Notes under the pieces: generated by a model | What the model saw: only the letters and a program-made list of their open reading frames with translations | What the model was told of the DNA's origin: nothing | The model's database searches: none | Assembly (NCBI GenBank): GCA_028622995.1 | Contig: JAJQJQ010000042.1 | Location: forward strand, 496,001 to 560,000 | Length of the DNA: 64,000 bases | Source of the DNA: Panagrolaimus kolymaensis | Lineage: Eukaryota > Nematoda > Chromadorea > Rhabditida > Panagrolaimidae | Direction: 5' to 3' | Part shown: positions 37,301 through 50,740 of the stretch, in pieces | Numbering within the stretch: position 1 is the first letter of the stretch | How the letters are laid out: each line of letters starts with the position of its first letter | Position numbers and translations under genes: made by a program

Positions 37301-40300
37301 GCTTCCTTAAAAAAAATTTATGTTTTGTTTTTTAAGTTTTCATAACAAAAAAAAGAAAAGCATTGGAAAAAACTGTTTTTTTCAACAAAGCCAGGCATGT
37401 ATGTCTTTTTGACGACGACGATGATGATTTTTTTGATATAAAAAAGTTTTTTTATTTTGATTTCTTATCAAAATAATTTCATTTTTTTATTTTCGTTTTG
37501 TTGCCAGATTAAAGAATGAAAAAAAAGAAGATAGAGAGAGGGACATATTCGTCATTTTATCATCATCATTTTCTCGATTGGGCATCAAAAAATTTTATTC
37601 TTGGCTTGTTTTATTTTTTTTCGCTCCCCTAAAATGATAAAGTTTAGAGAGTTAAATCACAAAATTATAACAATTATTTCGAGAACATAAAAATAATTCA
37701 AACTTGAGTCATGATTTTAAAAATAAAGTTTGCTTTATTAAATAATTTAAAATCTTTACTTCCTCCAAAACATTCAAAGCAATAAAAATGCCTAATGAAA
37801 TTTTATGATTTCAGGGGTGCAGAAGTTTAAATTACTTTTTTGGATATAAAAAACTTTATTTAGTCAAAAGTGGTTGTAAATAAAGATAAAATTTTTTTGT
37901 TTGCTTCTATGATGGAATAATTGCAAGAAGCAATAAGCAGGCAAATATTTTTATCAAAAGAAGCGAAATCAACGACAACTGCACGAAAAGTGTAATCAGT
38001 TTCGCTTATTTTATGGAAAAAAAATTTCTTTTAAAAAAAAATTGCCAGGTTCGGCAATCCATGAAAAAAGCTTGGATTTAGTTGCCAAGGAACTTTCTGT
38101 TTTGATTAATTTTCAAATTCTTTAATCCACTTTCATTTTTAGAAAATTTAATGCTGCGAGTATTTTCACTGCAAGATTGACTCTGTAATATGTAGCTAAT
38201 ATTTTATACAAGTGTTAGAGTTCCACTATTAGGCTACAAAAAGAAAAAGATACACCAACCATCATCCTTCATTCCATTGCTTGCAACATTTTTCCTTATC
38301 AAAAAAAAACCATGTCACGACACAAAGAATATTTTTCTTCTAATGTATACAAACATCGTCTGCTACTTATTTTTCAACTATCAAAAAAACATGAAACCAT
38401 TGAGAAAAACGCTCCACAAAACACTAAAAAATTTTTTTTATCAATATTTCTTTTTACAGAAGTTTTTATACCTTTATTTTAAACGACAGTCTATGTTGAA
38501 AAATATAAAAAAACTAATAAAAAATGGTTATAAAAAAAATAAAATTGTCGAACACCATCGAATTGTGTCCAAAAAAAATAACTTCTTAGAAGATAAAAGA
38601 AAAAGACAAGGACTTCTGTTCAACAACAAAAAAAATATGCAAGCTGGCAAAAAAATAAAATTAAAAGAAGACAAATCGCAACAATACAATAAAATTATCA
38701 GTTCTTTCTTCTTTTTTTTTTGGTTGAAAACAAAGAAAATGCTCCATAGAAGAAGATAGAAGAAAAAGTTTCAGCAGCCAAAAAAATGGAAGTGAATGAA
38801 AAAAGACGTAATGAGATTAAAAAGCTAAAAATACAACTTTCATGATTTTTCCATTGTAAGTTAGCAACGAATAAAAAAAATTAAGTTTCAACAATAAACA
38901 AATTATTGGCTTCATAGATATTTTGAAAGTTTATTTTATTGATTTTTCGATTAAAAAAACTTTCGAATTTCAGGTACCTTACTTTAGAAATTCTTTGTTT
39001 TGTGTTATAAAAAATTATAATAGAATTTTTTTGAGTTTAGGAATTTGAATCAATGTTAAAAAAATCCATAATCAAATCAAAGAAGAATATTTGATTATTT
39101 TGATAATTGAATTTTGAAGGCACCGGATAGAAGAAAAAATTTTCTAAAAAAGTTCAAAGATAACTACTTCAAGCTTTACACAGATGATGAAAATCTTTGT
39201 TCTTTCGTTGTTTTTAATAATAAAATTAGCATTTTTTTTGCATTATTCTCTGTTTTGGATTTATGCTAAAAAAATTTATTTTAGCGTGAAAAAAAGCCAT
39301 TGTTCATTGTTTCCATATTAATTTTTTTTTGGTTTGCTTTTTTTCAAATACATAAAAAAATGAGAGAAAGAAATCCAATTTTGAAACATTGAATTCTCAC
39401 ACAATTCTGAATCAGATTTATTTCTATTTTTTTTTTTGATTGTGCATTTCTTTCATAAAACTCGTGATTTTTTGCTTTTCTTTATTTTATTTTTACAAAA
39501 AAAGTTTTATACAAAAAAAAATTTTTTTATCATTGTCAACCTTTTTTTTAACAATAAAAAAATAATATAAATGTTTTTAAGAAGGAAAAAACAGAATAAC
39601 AAAAAAAAGTATGAAAGAAAAATGATTTAGATTTAAGGATTTTTTTGTTGCCAATTTTTTTATTTTACACAAATGAAAGAATTATTTGTGAGAAATGGTG
39701 TTTTTTTTATTTTTGTAGCTACAGTAAGCCCGCGTGTTTCGAAATGATTTTTTTAAATAAATAAAAATTTGAAAAAAATTATTGGAATTATCGAAAAGTT
39801 ATTCTAGATGCAAAAAATTCATTTTTTATTTTATTTTTATTTCGACTTTGCCCTCTATTTTTTCGATCCCTTTTTAAACACCATAAAAAAAATTATGTTT
39901 TGATTTTTCATATATTTGTTTTTTGTAGAATTTTGCTGACGTCCTTTAAAACTTGAACTCCAGCAAATTTGGCGGAACAAATGAGTATACCACAAAAAAA
40001 ATTAAACAAGGCTACATAGATTGGGCCTTTTCCTCTCTATCTTTTTTCGATACCTTTTTCAGTTTTTTTTCCAAAAAAAAATAGACAAAAAGCAAAAAAA
40101 AAAGTATTATACCCAAATTACATCATAAGATGATGGCTCCTTTTTCTTTATTTTGTTGATAAACTGCAACAAAAAAAAAAAGAAGAGTGAAACGAAAAAG
40201 AAGAAAAAAAGATTGCAAAAAAAAAAACAATAAAAACCATAAAAAAAATTTCTCAACCAACAAAACTTTAAAAAAACGGTTTCACGTTTTTTTATATACT

Positions 40301-43300
40301 TCTTTTATTTATTCTTAGCTACTGCTGATTTACGATTTTATATTTTTAAAGAAAAAAAGGGAAAAGAAAAAACTTACTAACTACTTTTTATTTTACTTTT
40401 TTATAGCGTCAAACGCCATAAAACTTTTTTTTAAACTAACTTGCTCCTTTTCTTTTTTTTCTTTGTGACCGTCAAGGTTTTTCGCATTTCAAATTTTTTT
40501 TGTTTTGTTTTATTTCTGTGACTTGATTCACATATTTTTATTTAGACAAAGTAATATTGGTTTAAACTAGGGTTTTTTGGAACCAGATTGTTGAATTTTT
40601 TTTTTGAGATTTACGATCTGAGTTCTATCTCTTTCGAATTTTGATAATTCATAACAAAATTTTATCTGCTCTCAAAATTGGTATGATAAAATAAAAATCT
40701 TTTAAAATGGCTTTTTGTGGAAAAAATAATAATTTATAAAATGCAAATTTTTGGACTGATAAATATTTTCCTTAATATATATATCGGTTTTATGTGAATC
40801 TTAATGTTGTCTATATTTCCTCCCAAATCGAAGCTACTTTTCACCGACAAATCCCTAAATCTTTGATATTGTGCCACGGTTTTTGGACATTCTTGCTTAC
40901 CTTATTTTCTCGCAACACCATAATACCCAACAATAATTTTATTTTATTTTTTATATATTTCTCTTCGATATAAACATCATTGTTTTTGTCTCTCTTTTCC
41001 ATATTAAAATCTTTAAAAAAGAAAATATTTTTCCAAACATATTTATTTATATTTTTCTCACAAAAAAAAGAAGATAGAAAGAAAATTTCTTGGAAACGTG
41101 CTTCCATAAAAATATTTGTAGGTAGGGGCGCCTAAAATTTACTCAAACAACATTCTCACTGACTGACCAATGCAAAAAACTTTCTTCTCTCCTCTCACAA
41201 AAAAAGGAGCAAGCATTATACCTTTCTTTTTTCCTTTACTTTTTTCTTTGAAGTTTTTTTTTATTATCAATTTTTTGTTGTTTGTTTCAACAAAAAATTA
41301 TAAGTGTATTTATGTGTCCACGTTTTTTTTTGTGTCCTTCTCTTTTTTTCTTCTTTTCCTTTCTGCGGTTGTCGTTGTATTTAATGGTGTTAAAAAAAGA
41401 TGGCAGCTAAATGAAAAAACTATAAAATTAACTTGTTAATATAAAACCTAAAAAGCTTTTTTTTTCCTTTTTTGCCCTTTATGACCAAATAAACATTGTG
41501 TAGTATTACCTAAGATACGAGGCCATGAAAAATGAATTTTTAACAAAATTTAAAAAATTTTAAGAATGTAAAAACTTTGACATTTATTTTTCTGAACCAT
41601 GGAAAAGCTATTTACTCTTTTGAATGTAAAAAAGCCATGACACTGTTAATCAAGAAAAAGTTTTGATTAAAATGTTTACAAAAAACTAATAAAAATTCTA
41701 AAGTTTTGGATTTTGATTTGATATTTTTTATCCATATAATTTTTGCTAACATATTTTCGTAATTTCCACGTCGAATTTTTTTTGTAACAACTTCTGTTTA
41801 GAAATTATTTTAACCACGATTTTCTTCGTCGTCTACCATTTTTTATTTATTACATAGATCTCAGCCAAAAAAAATAAAATAAAAAAAGAGACTTTGCACT
41901 GATTTGATTTGATTTTTTTTACAACTTTTATAACACCCTCTTCTTCGTTTATTCTTACTACTTGGAAGCCATATTTCTTCCCTTTACTCTTATTCCATCC
42001 AAAAGTATCAGGAGCAGCAGCAGAAACAAGACAGAGCAAGAGGTAAAGCATTTTTTTTGATGTCGCTGCTGATGTCTGACGCTTTTTTATCTTTTCACTT
42101 TTTCTCTTTTTTTTACCTTTTTTGAGAGAGAAGCAAGCGTTCCCATGCATTTTTTGACCTCACCTTCTTTTTTTTTGTTTCTGCTTTGCTATTATTCTTC
42201 GTCGTCCAGAACTCAACTTTTTTTTTATCTAATATAATTTTTTCTTTTTTCTTTGTTGCTGCCTCTTTGGCTTTAAAGTGAAAATCTGAAGCTTCTGTTT
42301 TTATGTTTTGGAAGAATGTGTTCTAAGCTTTTGATAGAAAGAGATGGCTAAAAGAGAGGTCTAAAATAAAATATTATTTCTGCACAATTTTTAAGTATTT
42401 GGTATCGATTTTTTTTGGAGGAAATTTGCCCCCAAAAATTGCTTCCATAATTATTTTGGTAATTTGCTTCAGAATTTTCTTCATGTATTCAACTTTCTAA
42501 GGGCCTTAACTTTTTTTTAAATTTTTTACCTCACTGCTTCTATTCGCTTCAAGTCGCTGCGGACACCGTTTAATTTTTTTTTTGCATGAGGTTATTATTA
42601 TTTTTTTGTACAATTTTTAAATTTATTTTTCATTTAAACATACATACATATTTTTATTTATTCCATGTTAAAGCCTTTAAATGTCAGTTGATCCGTCCCT
42701 TGAAAATTATATTTTTATTCGGTTTCAAATCCCATGAGACATATCATTTGGTTATTTTAATATTTCAAAAGTCAATAAGTTAAAGATGTCCTTTTTTTTG
42801 CATGTCAATAAAAAAAAATAGAGAACAACATTCTAAAAAACGCGGAGGTGCATTAAAAAAGTGCAAAAAAAAACTAAACAAAATACATAGAAAAAAAATT
42901 ACTTTATTTTTGTGCATAGAAAAAAGTTTTTAGTTTAGCACTTTTTAAAAAAAAAATTCTCCATGGAAAAAAGTGAAAGATGAAAAAAAGTTTACTGTAT
43001 ATTTTTACTTTTATTTTTGGCGTTCTCAAATGCAGCAGCCAATGTGGGGAGTCGAATTAAAAATATACGAGAGAAAGAGAGAGACTTATTAAATAAAATT
43101 CGAGAGCCTTGGATTATCATGCTGTGAAAATTAAAAAAAGAAAAAACAGGAAGTTGTTCGATAACCCCCGTCTTCTTTAAATCTAGGTTCTTGTTAAGTA
43201 TCTCGAAAACAAATGAAGCTTATTAATTGATTCTTTCTTCTTCTTTTTTGAAGTTTTTTATATTTTCTTGCTTCCTGAAATGAAAAAAAATAAATAAATG

Positions 43301-44020
43301 AAAGAGAGGCGTTTGCGCATTTCCGGTATCTGGCAAAATCAAAAAAAAAAAGAAGAGAAAAAATAATCAATGGTGGCGGAAGAAGAAATTGTTTGAGAAT
43401 TAAAAGAAAAATTTTACCTAACAAAAAATTTTATTATTTTTAAACATTTTTGGGTAATATTATGGTATTTCCTTTCCAACACCATCCACGACAGTAAACT
43501 ATGGCTATTATAGTGAATTACTGTTTTTCAATAATAAATAAAACTATTACTATTTATCCAATTTTTGTTTTGTTTACCATTTGTTTTTGCATGATCCGCT
43601 TCCATTTATTACCATAACCTTTCCATATCTTTTTTGCTATCCCACTTGATTTCAATTAAACCTTCTCAAGTATCTCAAGTATCACCTTCTCTCTCCTTTC
43701 TCAGCAGGTGTCATTTAACCTCTCACATGTCCTCTCTAGAATCGGATTAACAAGGTTTCCCTCCTTCTTTTTTTGACACTGATTTGACTTCTTTCTTTTT
43801 TTTACTTTCGCTAATTATAAAGCAAATAAAAAAGCAAAGCAAAGAAAAAGTTTAGTTTATCCAATCAGATCAAAGAAGCTGTGTCTCGGGTTCTTCATTG
43901 TAAACTGCGATTTTTTGCTTGCGGCAAAGGAAACCATAAAAATAATGCGATCTGGCACACTATTTTACAACTCTCTTTTTTTTTTTACCACCCACATATG
44001 TTTGTTTTTTTTTTGTTGTC

Positions 44021-44036
44021 GCTTGCTTGCTTGCTT
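44021..44036 (+). repeat. GCTT microsatellite
   Basis: Four perfect tandem copies of GCTT in the large gene-free region. Confidence 0.7.
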
Positions 44037-44414
44037 CTGTTTGCTACTAATTAGTTCACACTTTCTTTTATTTCAACCGGGAATTACAATTTTGTAGCCT
44101 GTTTTATATTTCTTTTTGCGCGAAAAATATAGGGATTTTAATTTTGCAACAATAAAATAAATTGTTCACTTTTTAAACTATTTTTTTTTTGTACCAAAAA
44201 GTTTAACCACGAAATATTTTTAGCCTTTTTTTGATACCCAAATAAGTTAGAACTTTTTTAAGGGAAAAATTTTAGCTTCGAATCTTCTCTTTTTTTTGTT
44301 ATAAAATTACCAAATTTTAATCTCTCTAAACATGGCTCAGAAAAAAAAAACGATAGTGTTGAATTGCGTAATACCTCTCTCTTTTTTATTTTAATAAATC
44401 TTCGGAACTGCAGT

Positions 44415-44430
44415 CACTCACTCACTCACT
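44415..44430 (+). repeat. CACT microsatellite
   Basis: Four tandem copies of CACT in the large gene-free region. Confidence 0.65.
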
Positions 44431-46708
44431 TAATCATCATAAAATTTTGCGGGATACAAGAATGGTAAAAAGGATGAGATCACCATATAAAAAAAGAGCG
44501 AATGAGTGGGAAGTGGCTGGTTGGTTGACCTCGGGTTTAAGCCGATTTTAGAGTTTTCCTTTTTTTATGTAATGTTTGATTTAGAAAAAAAGAAAGAGGG
44601 GATAATTTTGAACATTTCAGCCAGCCTAAACGAAAAAAAATTTAAAAAATGAGATTTAATATTTTATTACCAGCCATCGTTTTAACCTTTTTTTGGGTAG
44701 AGTTGTTTTTGTTGAGAGTAATACATACGGATTTCAGAAATTTTTTTTATTTTGGAAGAGGAAGTAAAAAACAAACGAAAAAACATTATCTAATTTTCTA
44801 AAAGTATGATTTTTTAGAAATTTTAAAATTCAAAAAGTTCTAAAATAACTTTCAGATTGGAAGCTTTTATTACCAAAATATTGCGAGCATGACTTCTGGA
44901 AATACATTTCTTTTTGAATCAGTTTATAATTTTTTTATATAAACTTAGCTAATCAACATTAGATCGGATCTTTTTTCTGGATTTTATTAAATCAAAGAGC
45001 TTTCGGATTCAATTCTCAATTAACCAAATTTTTTTCAAAAAATTCCTATTTTTTCTGTAAAATGATCTTTGTAAGTTTGACATTTTCTTTTCTGCGCTTT
45101 TTTATAATCTTTTAAATCTTTCGATTTACCGTAGTATATCTTCTTCACTTTTTTATTTCACAACTTCATTAATCCCATTGCTCTCTTAATTTTTGCCCAA
45201 AAGGTTACCTCAAAAGTAAAAAAAGAGTTTCAACACTATCAAAAAAAAGTAAAACAAAAATAAGAAAGATTTTTGTTTAATTTTATTTTTTTTCGCTGTA
45301 ATAAATAATTAAGAAATTTGAGATGTTATTTTTTCAGTCAACTGGAAGAAAAATAAAAAAGGTTGTTTGGTTTTATAAAATCTTTTTTTGCTTCTCGATT
45401 CTCGAATCTCGATTATAAATTTTTTTTTCTTTGCGTGCGTGTGCAATGCAACTAATCCGTTATTCCGCGTATTAAACATGTTAGTGAGAGAGGCTAGGTT
45501 GTTGCTTGCTCCACATGAAAAAAAGAGAACCCAAGTAAAAGTAATAATAAAAGTAAAAAAAAGGTTGAAATTGATCTGTCTTCTTCTGTCGTCGGTGGTT
45601 AGTTAGTTGTTGCATGTTTCGTTTGCAAAGTAAAGCTCCACTCTCGTTTTTCGCTGTCTTTTTGAAATTTTTATTTATCTTCGTCGCTGCCACCAATGCG
45701 CCCCACATGTGTGTTTGAGTTTGAAGAAAAAAGTAAAAAGGGTTATACAGTATGAAAAATATTGAAGAAAAAATCTAAGTTAAGAAAGAAGCCAATCTCG
45801 CTTCTAAATTCAAACGAATTAGAAAAAGTTTTTGGTTACTGTAGCTTGTTGATTCTTGCCTATTTTTTATATTATTTTTTGAAAAAGCCTTACCACAAAA
45901 ATTTTTAACTTTGTGCATTTTTTTCAATAAACAAAATTTCATGGCGGAAAAAAAGCTTTTTTCTTTTAGCATCAATTCTATCAATCAAATTTAAATATTT
46001 TTACACGTTAATTTCTTTAGTAAAAACTTAAAATTTCATGGGTGTTGTAGAAATTTTAGTTTCAAAATCTTCCTTTTTTTAATTCCCAAAAAAACTATAA
46101 TTTTCTGACATTTGAACTTTTTTCTATTTTTAAAATTCAGTTTTAAAAAAGTTATTTGGCTTTCGACCTTTTTTCGTTATAGCCGCCAAAGCATCCCACT
46201 ACGGTACTGCATTTTAAAGAAAAGAAAAAACAATCTAATCTTGCATAAATGATGACATAAAAAAAAGTTTTTTTAATGTCAAAAGCGATAATAAAAAAAC
46301 GAGATAAATAAAAAAAAGAGTAAAAACGAAGTGTTTTGCAACCCAACCACACCCAATAAACTTTAAAAAAACAAGAAAATAATCAAAGGTATGGGAATTG
46401 GAAGTTGGAGTTCTTTGTTTTTAGTATTTTGAAGCGAATTTTGCCTTTCTTCAGACATTATTTTTTTTATTTTTGGCAAATACTAAATTTTGAATTTGTG
46501 ATTTTCTTGAAAATATCATCGCGAATTTTATTTTATTCGTGTTTTGCTAAAATTTTTTCATTATTTATTTTATACATTTTCAGCTTCGACCAAAGACTCT
46601 TTTTTTATATTTATTAAACCAACCATCATCATAAATCACCAAAGATATTTATTTTTCCTTCTTTCTAAAAACTTTATTATTATAATTTAACTAAACTTAT
46701 TTTTTTAA

Positions 46709-49700
46709 ATGCTTTCTCCCCATCAACATCTCCACCAACAACTCCAACTCCAACAACAACAACAGCAACATCAAAATATTTGTGAAAATAATAATAATAT
46801 TAATTTATTATTAGTTGAATCTATTCCTCCTCCACCTCCTCCTCTTCCAATTCAATCATATAATTCGACAACAATAGCGTCAAATGCAGCAACGATGTTT
46901 GATGAACCTTTTTTGGCTTTATCAAGTTTTGTGGAATTGACTTCAACTTATGGCGCAGCTGCTGCAGCAGCAAATTTTTTCACTGCTCATCAAAACCAAA
47001 TTCAACAACAACAAGATTCGTTAGCTGGGGCTTCTTCGATACCAATAAATAATTATCAAATTCCTTCAACATCTGATGATTCATATTCAAATAATTCTTC
47101 AACAACAACAATGCCAATGATTTTTTCAAATTTAAATAATTTTAATAATGAATCATTAAATAATTTAAATTATTGTTTTTCATTAACAAATAATAATAAT
47201 AATTTATCTCCATCGTCTGCTGCTTCTATTATAACAGCAACGACTCCATCCACCACCGCTCCAAGTTCTTCATCAACGATTGGATTATTGCCAAGTATAG
47301 CTTCACTGGAATTAAATAATAATTATTTACCCAATCATGATTTAACGAATATTCCTATGTGTGAATTTTGTGGCATTCCAATCAGTGCTAAAACTATGGC
47401 AATTGTGGAAGGAAAAAATTTTCATGAAACTTGTTTGCGTTGTTATGAATGTGGAATACAATTGGATGAAAAATGTTATTATCGGGATGGAGGAATTTAT
47501 TGTAAAAATGATTATTTACAGTAAGTTTTTCTTATTTAGAGCATTATTTTGAAAAGGAAAAAAGTACGGTCAAAAAAATAATAATTTACTGGGCTGAATA
47601 AAATTAAAGATTTTCAAAAAAATTAGAACTCTCTTCATTTTTTGGGTTTGGAAAAACAAGATTTCAAAAACTTCAAAAATTGAAATTTTTCTCCGTCATT
47701 TTTTGTTCCGAAACGATTTTAGAAAAATTTCAAATGATATTGAAACAAAGTTTTTTAAAAGTAAATCGAATGTTTGAATTTTTTAAATTTTTTATTGAAA
47801 ACCAAACTTTATAAATTTGAATTCAACTGCACTTTTTTTCGAAGCTTCTTGATTCCCTAAAGTCCAGCGACACATCACTTAAAAACCTTTAGAAAAAACA
47901 TTAACCAAAAATTAATTAGATTCTTATTTTTTTCGTTTATTAACATTTAAATTTTTTCTTGTTGCTTCCATTTCTGAGTAATTCTCTCATTAATTATTTT
48001 TATTTATTATTTCATTTTCATTTAAATATTTTTTTTCTAGGAAATTCATTCGACGACAATGTAGTCGCTGTTTTACATCAATAAAGCCACAAGAGCTTAT
48101 AATGAATGTAAAAGATTTAACATATTTTCATTTAAATTGTTTTACATGTGTAATTTGTGGTGATATGTTAAAACAGGGAGAAAATTTTATGTTGGGTCTT
48201 AATGGAGCTTTAACTTGTTATAGTAAGTTTTTTATTTAAAATTTAAATTTTATCCTCGAATTTTTCGAAAATTTTTGTAAAATGGGTTAATTCTTCTTTT
48301 TTTTTTGTAGAACACCTTGATTCCTCTCAAACAATGGTGGAAAATAATTTATTAACTTCTTTATCGGATACACTTACTCCTCTTCCTTCATCTCAGCAAA
48401 AAATAGTTGCAACAACGACAAATGTTGTAAAAAATCAATCTAAAAAAGCTGCGGCTCGATTGCAATCGGCTGCTGCATCATCAAGAAAATCAGAAAGTCG
48501 TAAGTTTTTTAACAAAATTTTTGAATTCGATCTTCATCAATCCAAGCAAAGAATCGATTTCGAAAAGTCATAAAATTTTTACGTTCTTTTTCGTATTCAG
48601 TCAAAAATGTTCCATGGTTTGCCTGAATTTTTTTTGTTGCATAAAAATTAAAAGTTCTGTTTTGTTGTTGTTAATTTTTAGTATAGTTTTTTATTTTTCC
48701 AAATAATTTTTTTTTCACTTTATTTTTTAATAACATCTAATAACCTTTATTTTGGCACACATGTATCTATATATCTATAATTTCTCCCTTGAGTAAGCAA
48801 ACAACTTCTCTTTTGCCTTGCTGTCCTTTACCGTAATATTTTACACTAATTGGATGCTTTTTTCCTTTCACAGAGGCATAAAATAAAATCTCATCTGCTT
48901 TTCTTCATTTTTCGCTTGGATAAATTTTATTTTCTCAAAAGCATTAAAGCCTCCATTTCTTTTTTATTTTGTCGCCTAAAGGATGCTATTTTTTTTAGTT
49001 CAGTTGGCTTAGCATCCAACTATCCCATCCCATAGCGCTTCACTGAAATTTATAAGCAAAAGCGATGCTCTAAAAAAATAAAAGTAAAATGAGACCTTGC
49101 ACGTTCATAAAAAGGAAGGATACTGTAATGACGCAAAAGAAAAAAATGCAAAAAACTAAAAACTAATAAATTTTATAATATTCTAAAAAAGGAAAAAATA
49201 TAGTTTCAGGAGATGAAGAAGATGATGACCGTGAAAGTAGTACACCGGATGAACATCGGCATTCATCATCTAAAGATAGAATGGGTAAACGAATGCGAAC
49301 CAGCTTTAAGCATCATCAATTACGTGAAATGAAAAGATATTTTCAATTGAATCATAATCCCGATGCAAAAGATTTAAAAGGATTGGCACAAAAAACTGGA
49401 TTAACTAAAAGAGTTTTACAGGTAAGAAAGAAAGAAGAAAAAGTCGGAAGAACAAATTTTTGATACTGAGTTCAGTGTTTTTGGAATTCCAAATTTTTTT
49501 TCCACCAAATTCCGGACTTACTTACTTATCGATTCATAAAGGGAACTAATTTTGAGAATTCTGAGAATCAGTCTCATTGCAAAAAAAATCCATGAAAATT
49601 TTTTAAGTGTATTTTAACAATAATTTTTTTTCTAGGTTTGGTTTCAAAATGCTCGAGCAAAATATCGCCGAAGTCAAGCAAATAATCCCAATGCTTCAAC

Positions 49701-49959
49701 GTCCCCAAATGGATGCATCCTACCACCAATTAAATTTGAACAATGTTATCCAACAACCAACACCACAAACGGATCATCCACGAGTATTTCGGGTGAATCA
49801 GCTCGGGCATCAACAAGTCCATTCGAATGTAATGGAACCACAAATTCATCATCATTTTCACGTTCAATAAGCCCCGAATTTGTTGCTGATAATATTAATA
49901 ATAATCAAAGTTCATCATCATCCAACAACAATGCCGCTGCTACTGCAGTTAAAGTTTAA
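46709..49959 (+). CDS. ttx-3: LIM-homeodomain transcription factor, LHX2/9-Apterous class (ttx-3-like, 5 exons)
   Basis: Exons 46709-47520, 48041-48222, 48311-48499, 49210-49421 and 49636-49959 give 572 residues with every junction in phase. Order: Gln/Asn/Ser-rich N-terminus (1-215), LIM domain 1 from CEFCGIPISAK (about 218-272), LIM domain 2 from CSRCFTSIKPQE (about 278-332), basic and acidic linker, homeodomain (about 421-480) starting KRMRTSFKHHQLREMKRYF, then NHNPDAKDLK, GLTKRVLQVWFQNARAKYRR, and a Ser/Asn-rich tail. The homeodomain sequence is the LHX2/LHX9/Apterous type; in C. elegans that class is TTX-3, which specifies AIY and other neurons. The last homeodomain intron splits just before VWFQN. 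The low-complexity N-terminus is longer than usual. It should act in the nucleus, with a LIM-binding (LDB1-type) co-factor. Start choice is the first ATG; a later ATG would still keep all domains. AATAAA lies at 50144-50149. Confidence 0.92.
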
Positions 49960-50740
49960 AAAAAGGCAACAAAAGAAAAAGCAGAGAGATGATTTTTAGC
50001 CGACCAAAAAAAATTTAGTATTTATTTATTTTTAGTTTTTTGAATGTTTTTTTGCTTAAAATTTTTATATTTATTTTTGAAAAATTTCTATAAAATTTAA
50101 AGTTTTGAGGCAGAGTAATGGAGTTTATAAAAATTAAGTCTTCAATAAAAAAAAATTAAGTTCAACTTTTCACCTAAAAATTTGGAAAAATTATAATTTC
50201 TTAATATTTGAATATTTAAATTTTTTAAGTCCACAAAACTTATGATTTTTATCAATTTTGTTTCATTGCTTTGTTCCAACTACATTCAATAATTATATGT
50301 GCGTTTTTATTAAAAAAATCTTTTTGTATTTTTTTTTACATTTTATACCAAAGTCTAAGTCTCTTTTCTAATCATATATTCTCTCTCAATTTTTGTTAAC
50401 CTTTTCTATGTAATTTTTTTTTCTAGTCAAGCATAGATTTTTTTAAACTTTTTTTGTAGTCCTTTTTTTTAATTCTCAAAAAAGTAATAGTATTATTTTT
50501 TAAATATTTAGATGTCTTACAACGATTTATTTTTATGTTAAACATAATTTAAAATTTACTGTAGATTTTTTTGTCTTATTTATGTAAAATTTTTTGAAAA
50601 GCAAAAAAATCCAATGAAAAATGTATAAAATTTTTAAAAGAAAAAGAAAATTCACGGCAAAAACAAAAGAAAACAAATTCAAATTCAAAAGCAAACAACG
50701 CAGAAAATCAATGCATTTTTTTTTAAAAAATAAATAAAAA
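49960..50740. other. Convergent intergenic region between LIM-homeobox and GH1 genes
   Basis: AT-rich, with AATAAA at 50144-50149 for the upstream gene and A/T runs. No gene seen. Confidence 0.6.

Larger units (their letters stand above)
34396..46708. other. 12.3-kb gene-free stretch upstream of the LIM-homeobox gene
   Basis: No open frame here has a recognisable domain; all are low in complexity. The region has poly-T/A runs, a GCTT microsatellite (44021-44036), a CACT microsatellite (about 44415-44430) and a CTTC/TCGTCG-rich patch at about 36180-36330. A less AT-rich patch at about 43600-43760 includes E-box-like CAGGTG and CACATG. Its size and place just 5' of a neuronal-type homeobox gene make it a plausible cis-regulatory domain (inference). 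Confidence 0.5.

Noticed and set aside
38277..38759. 160-codon Lys/Asn-rich open frame
   Set aside because: Composition follows A-rich low-complexity DNA; no motif, splice context or conserved segment. Likely chance.
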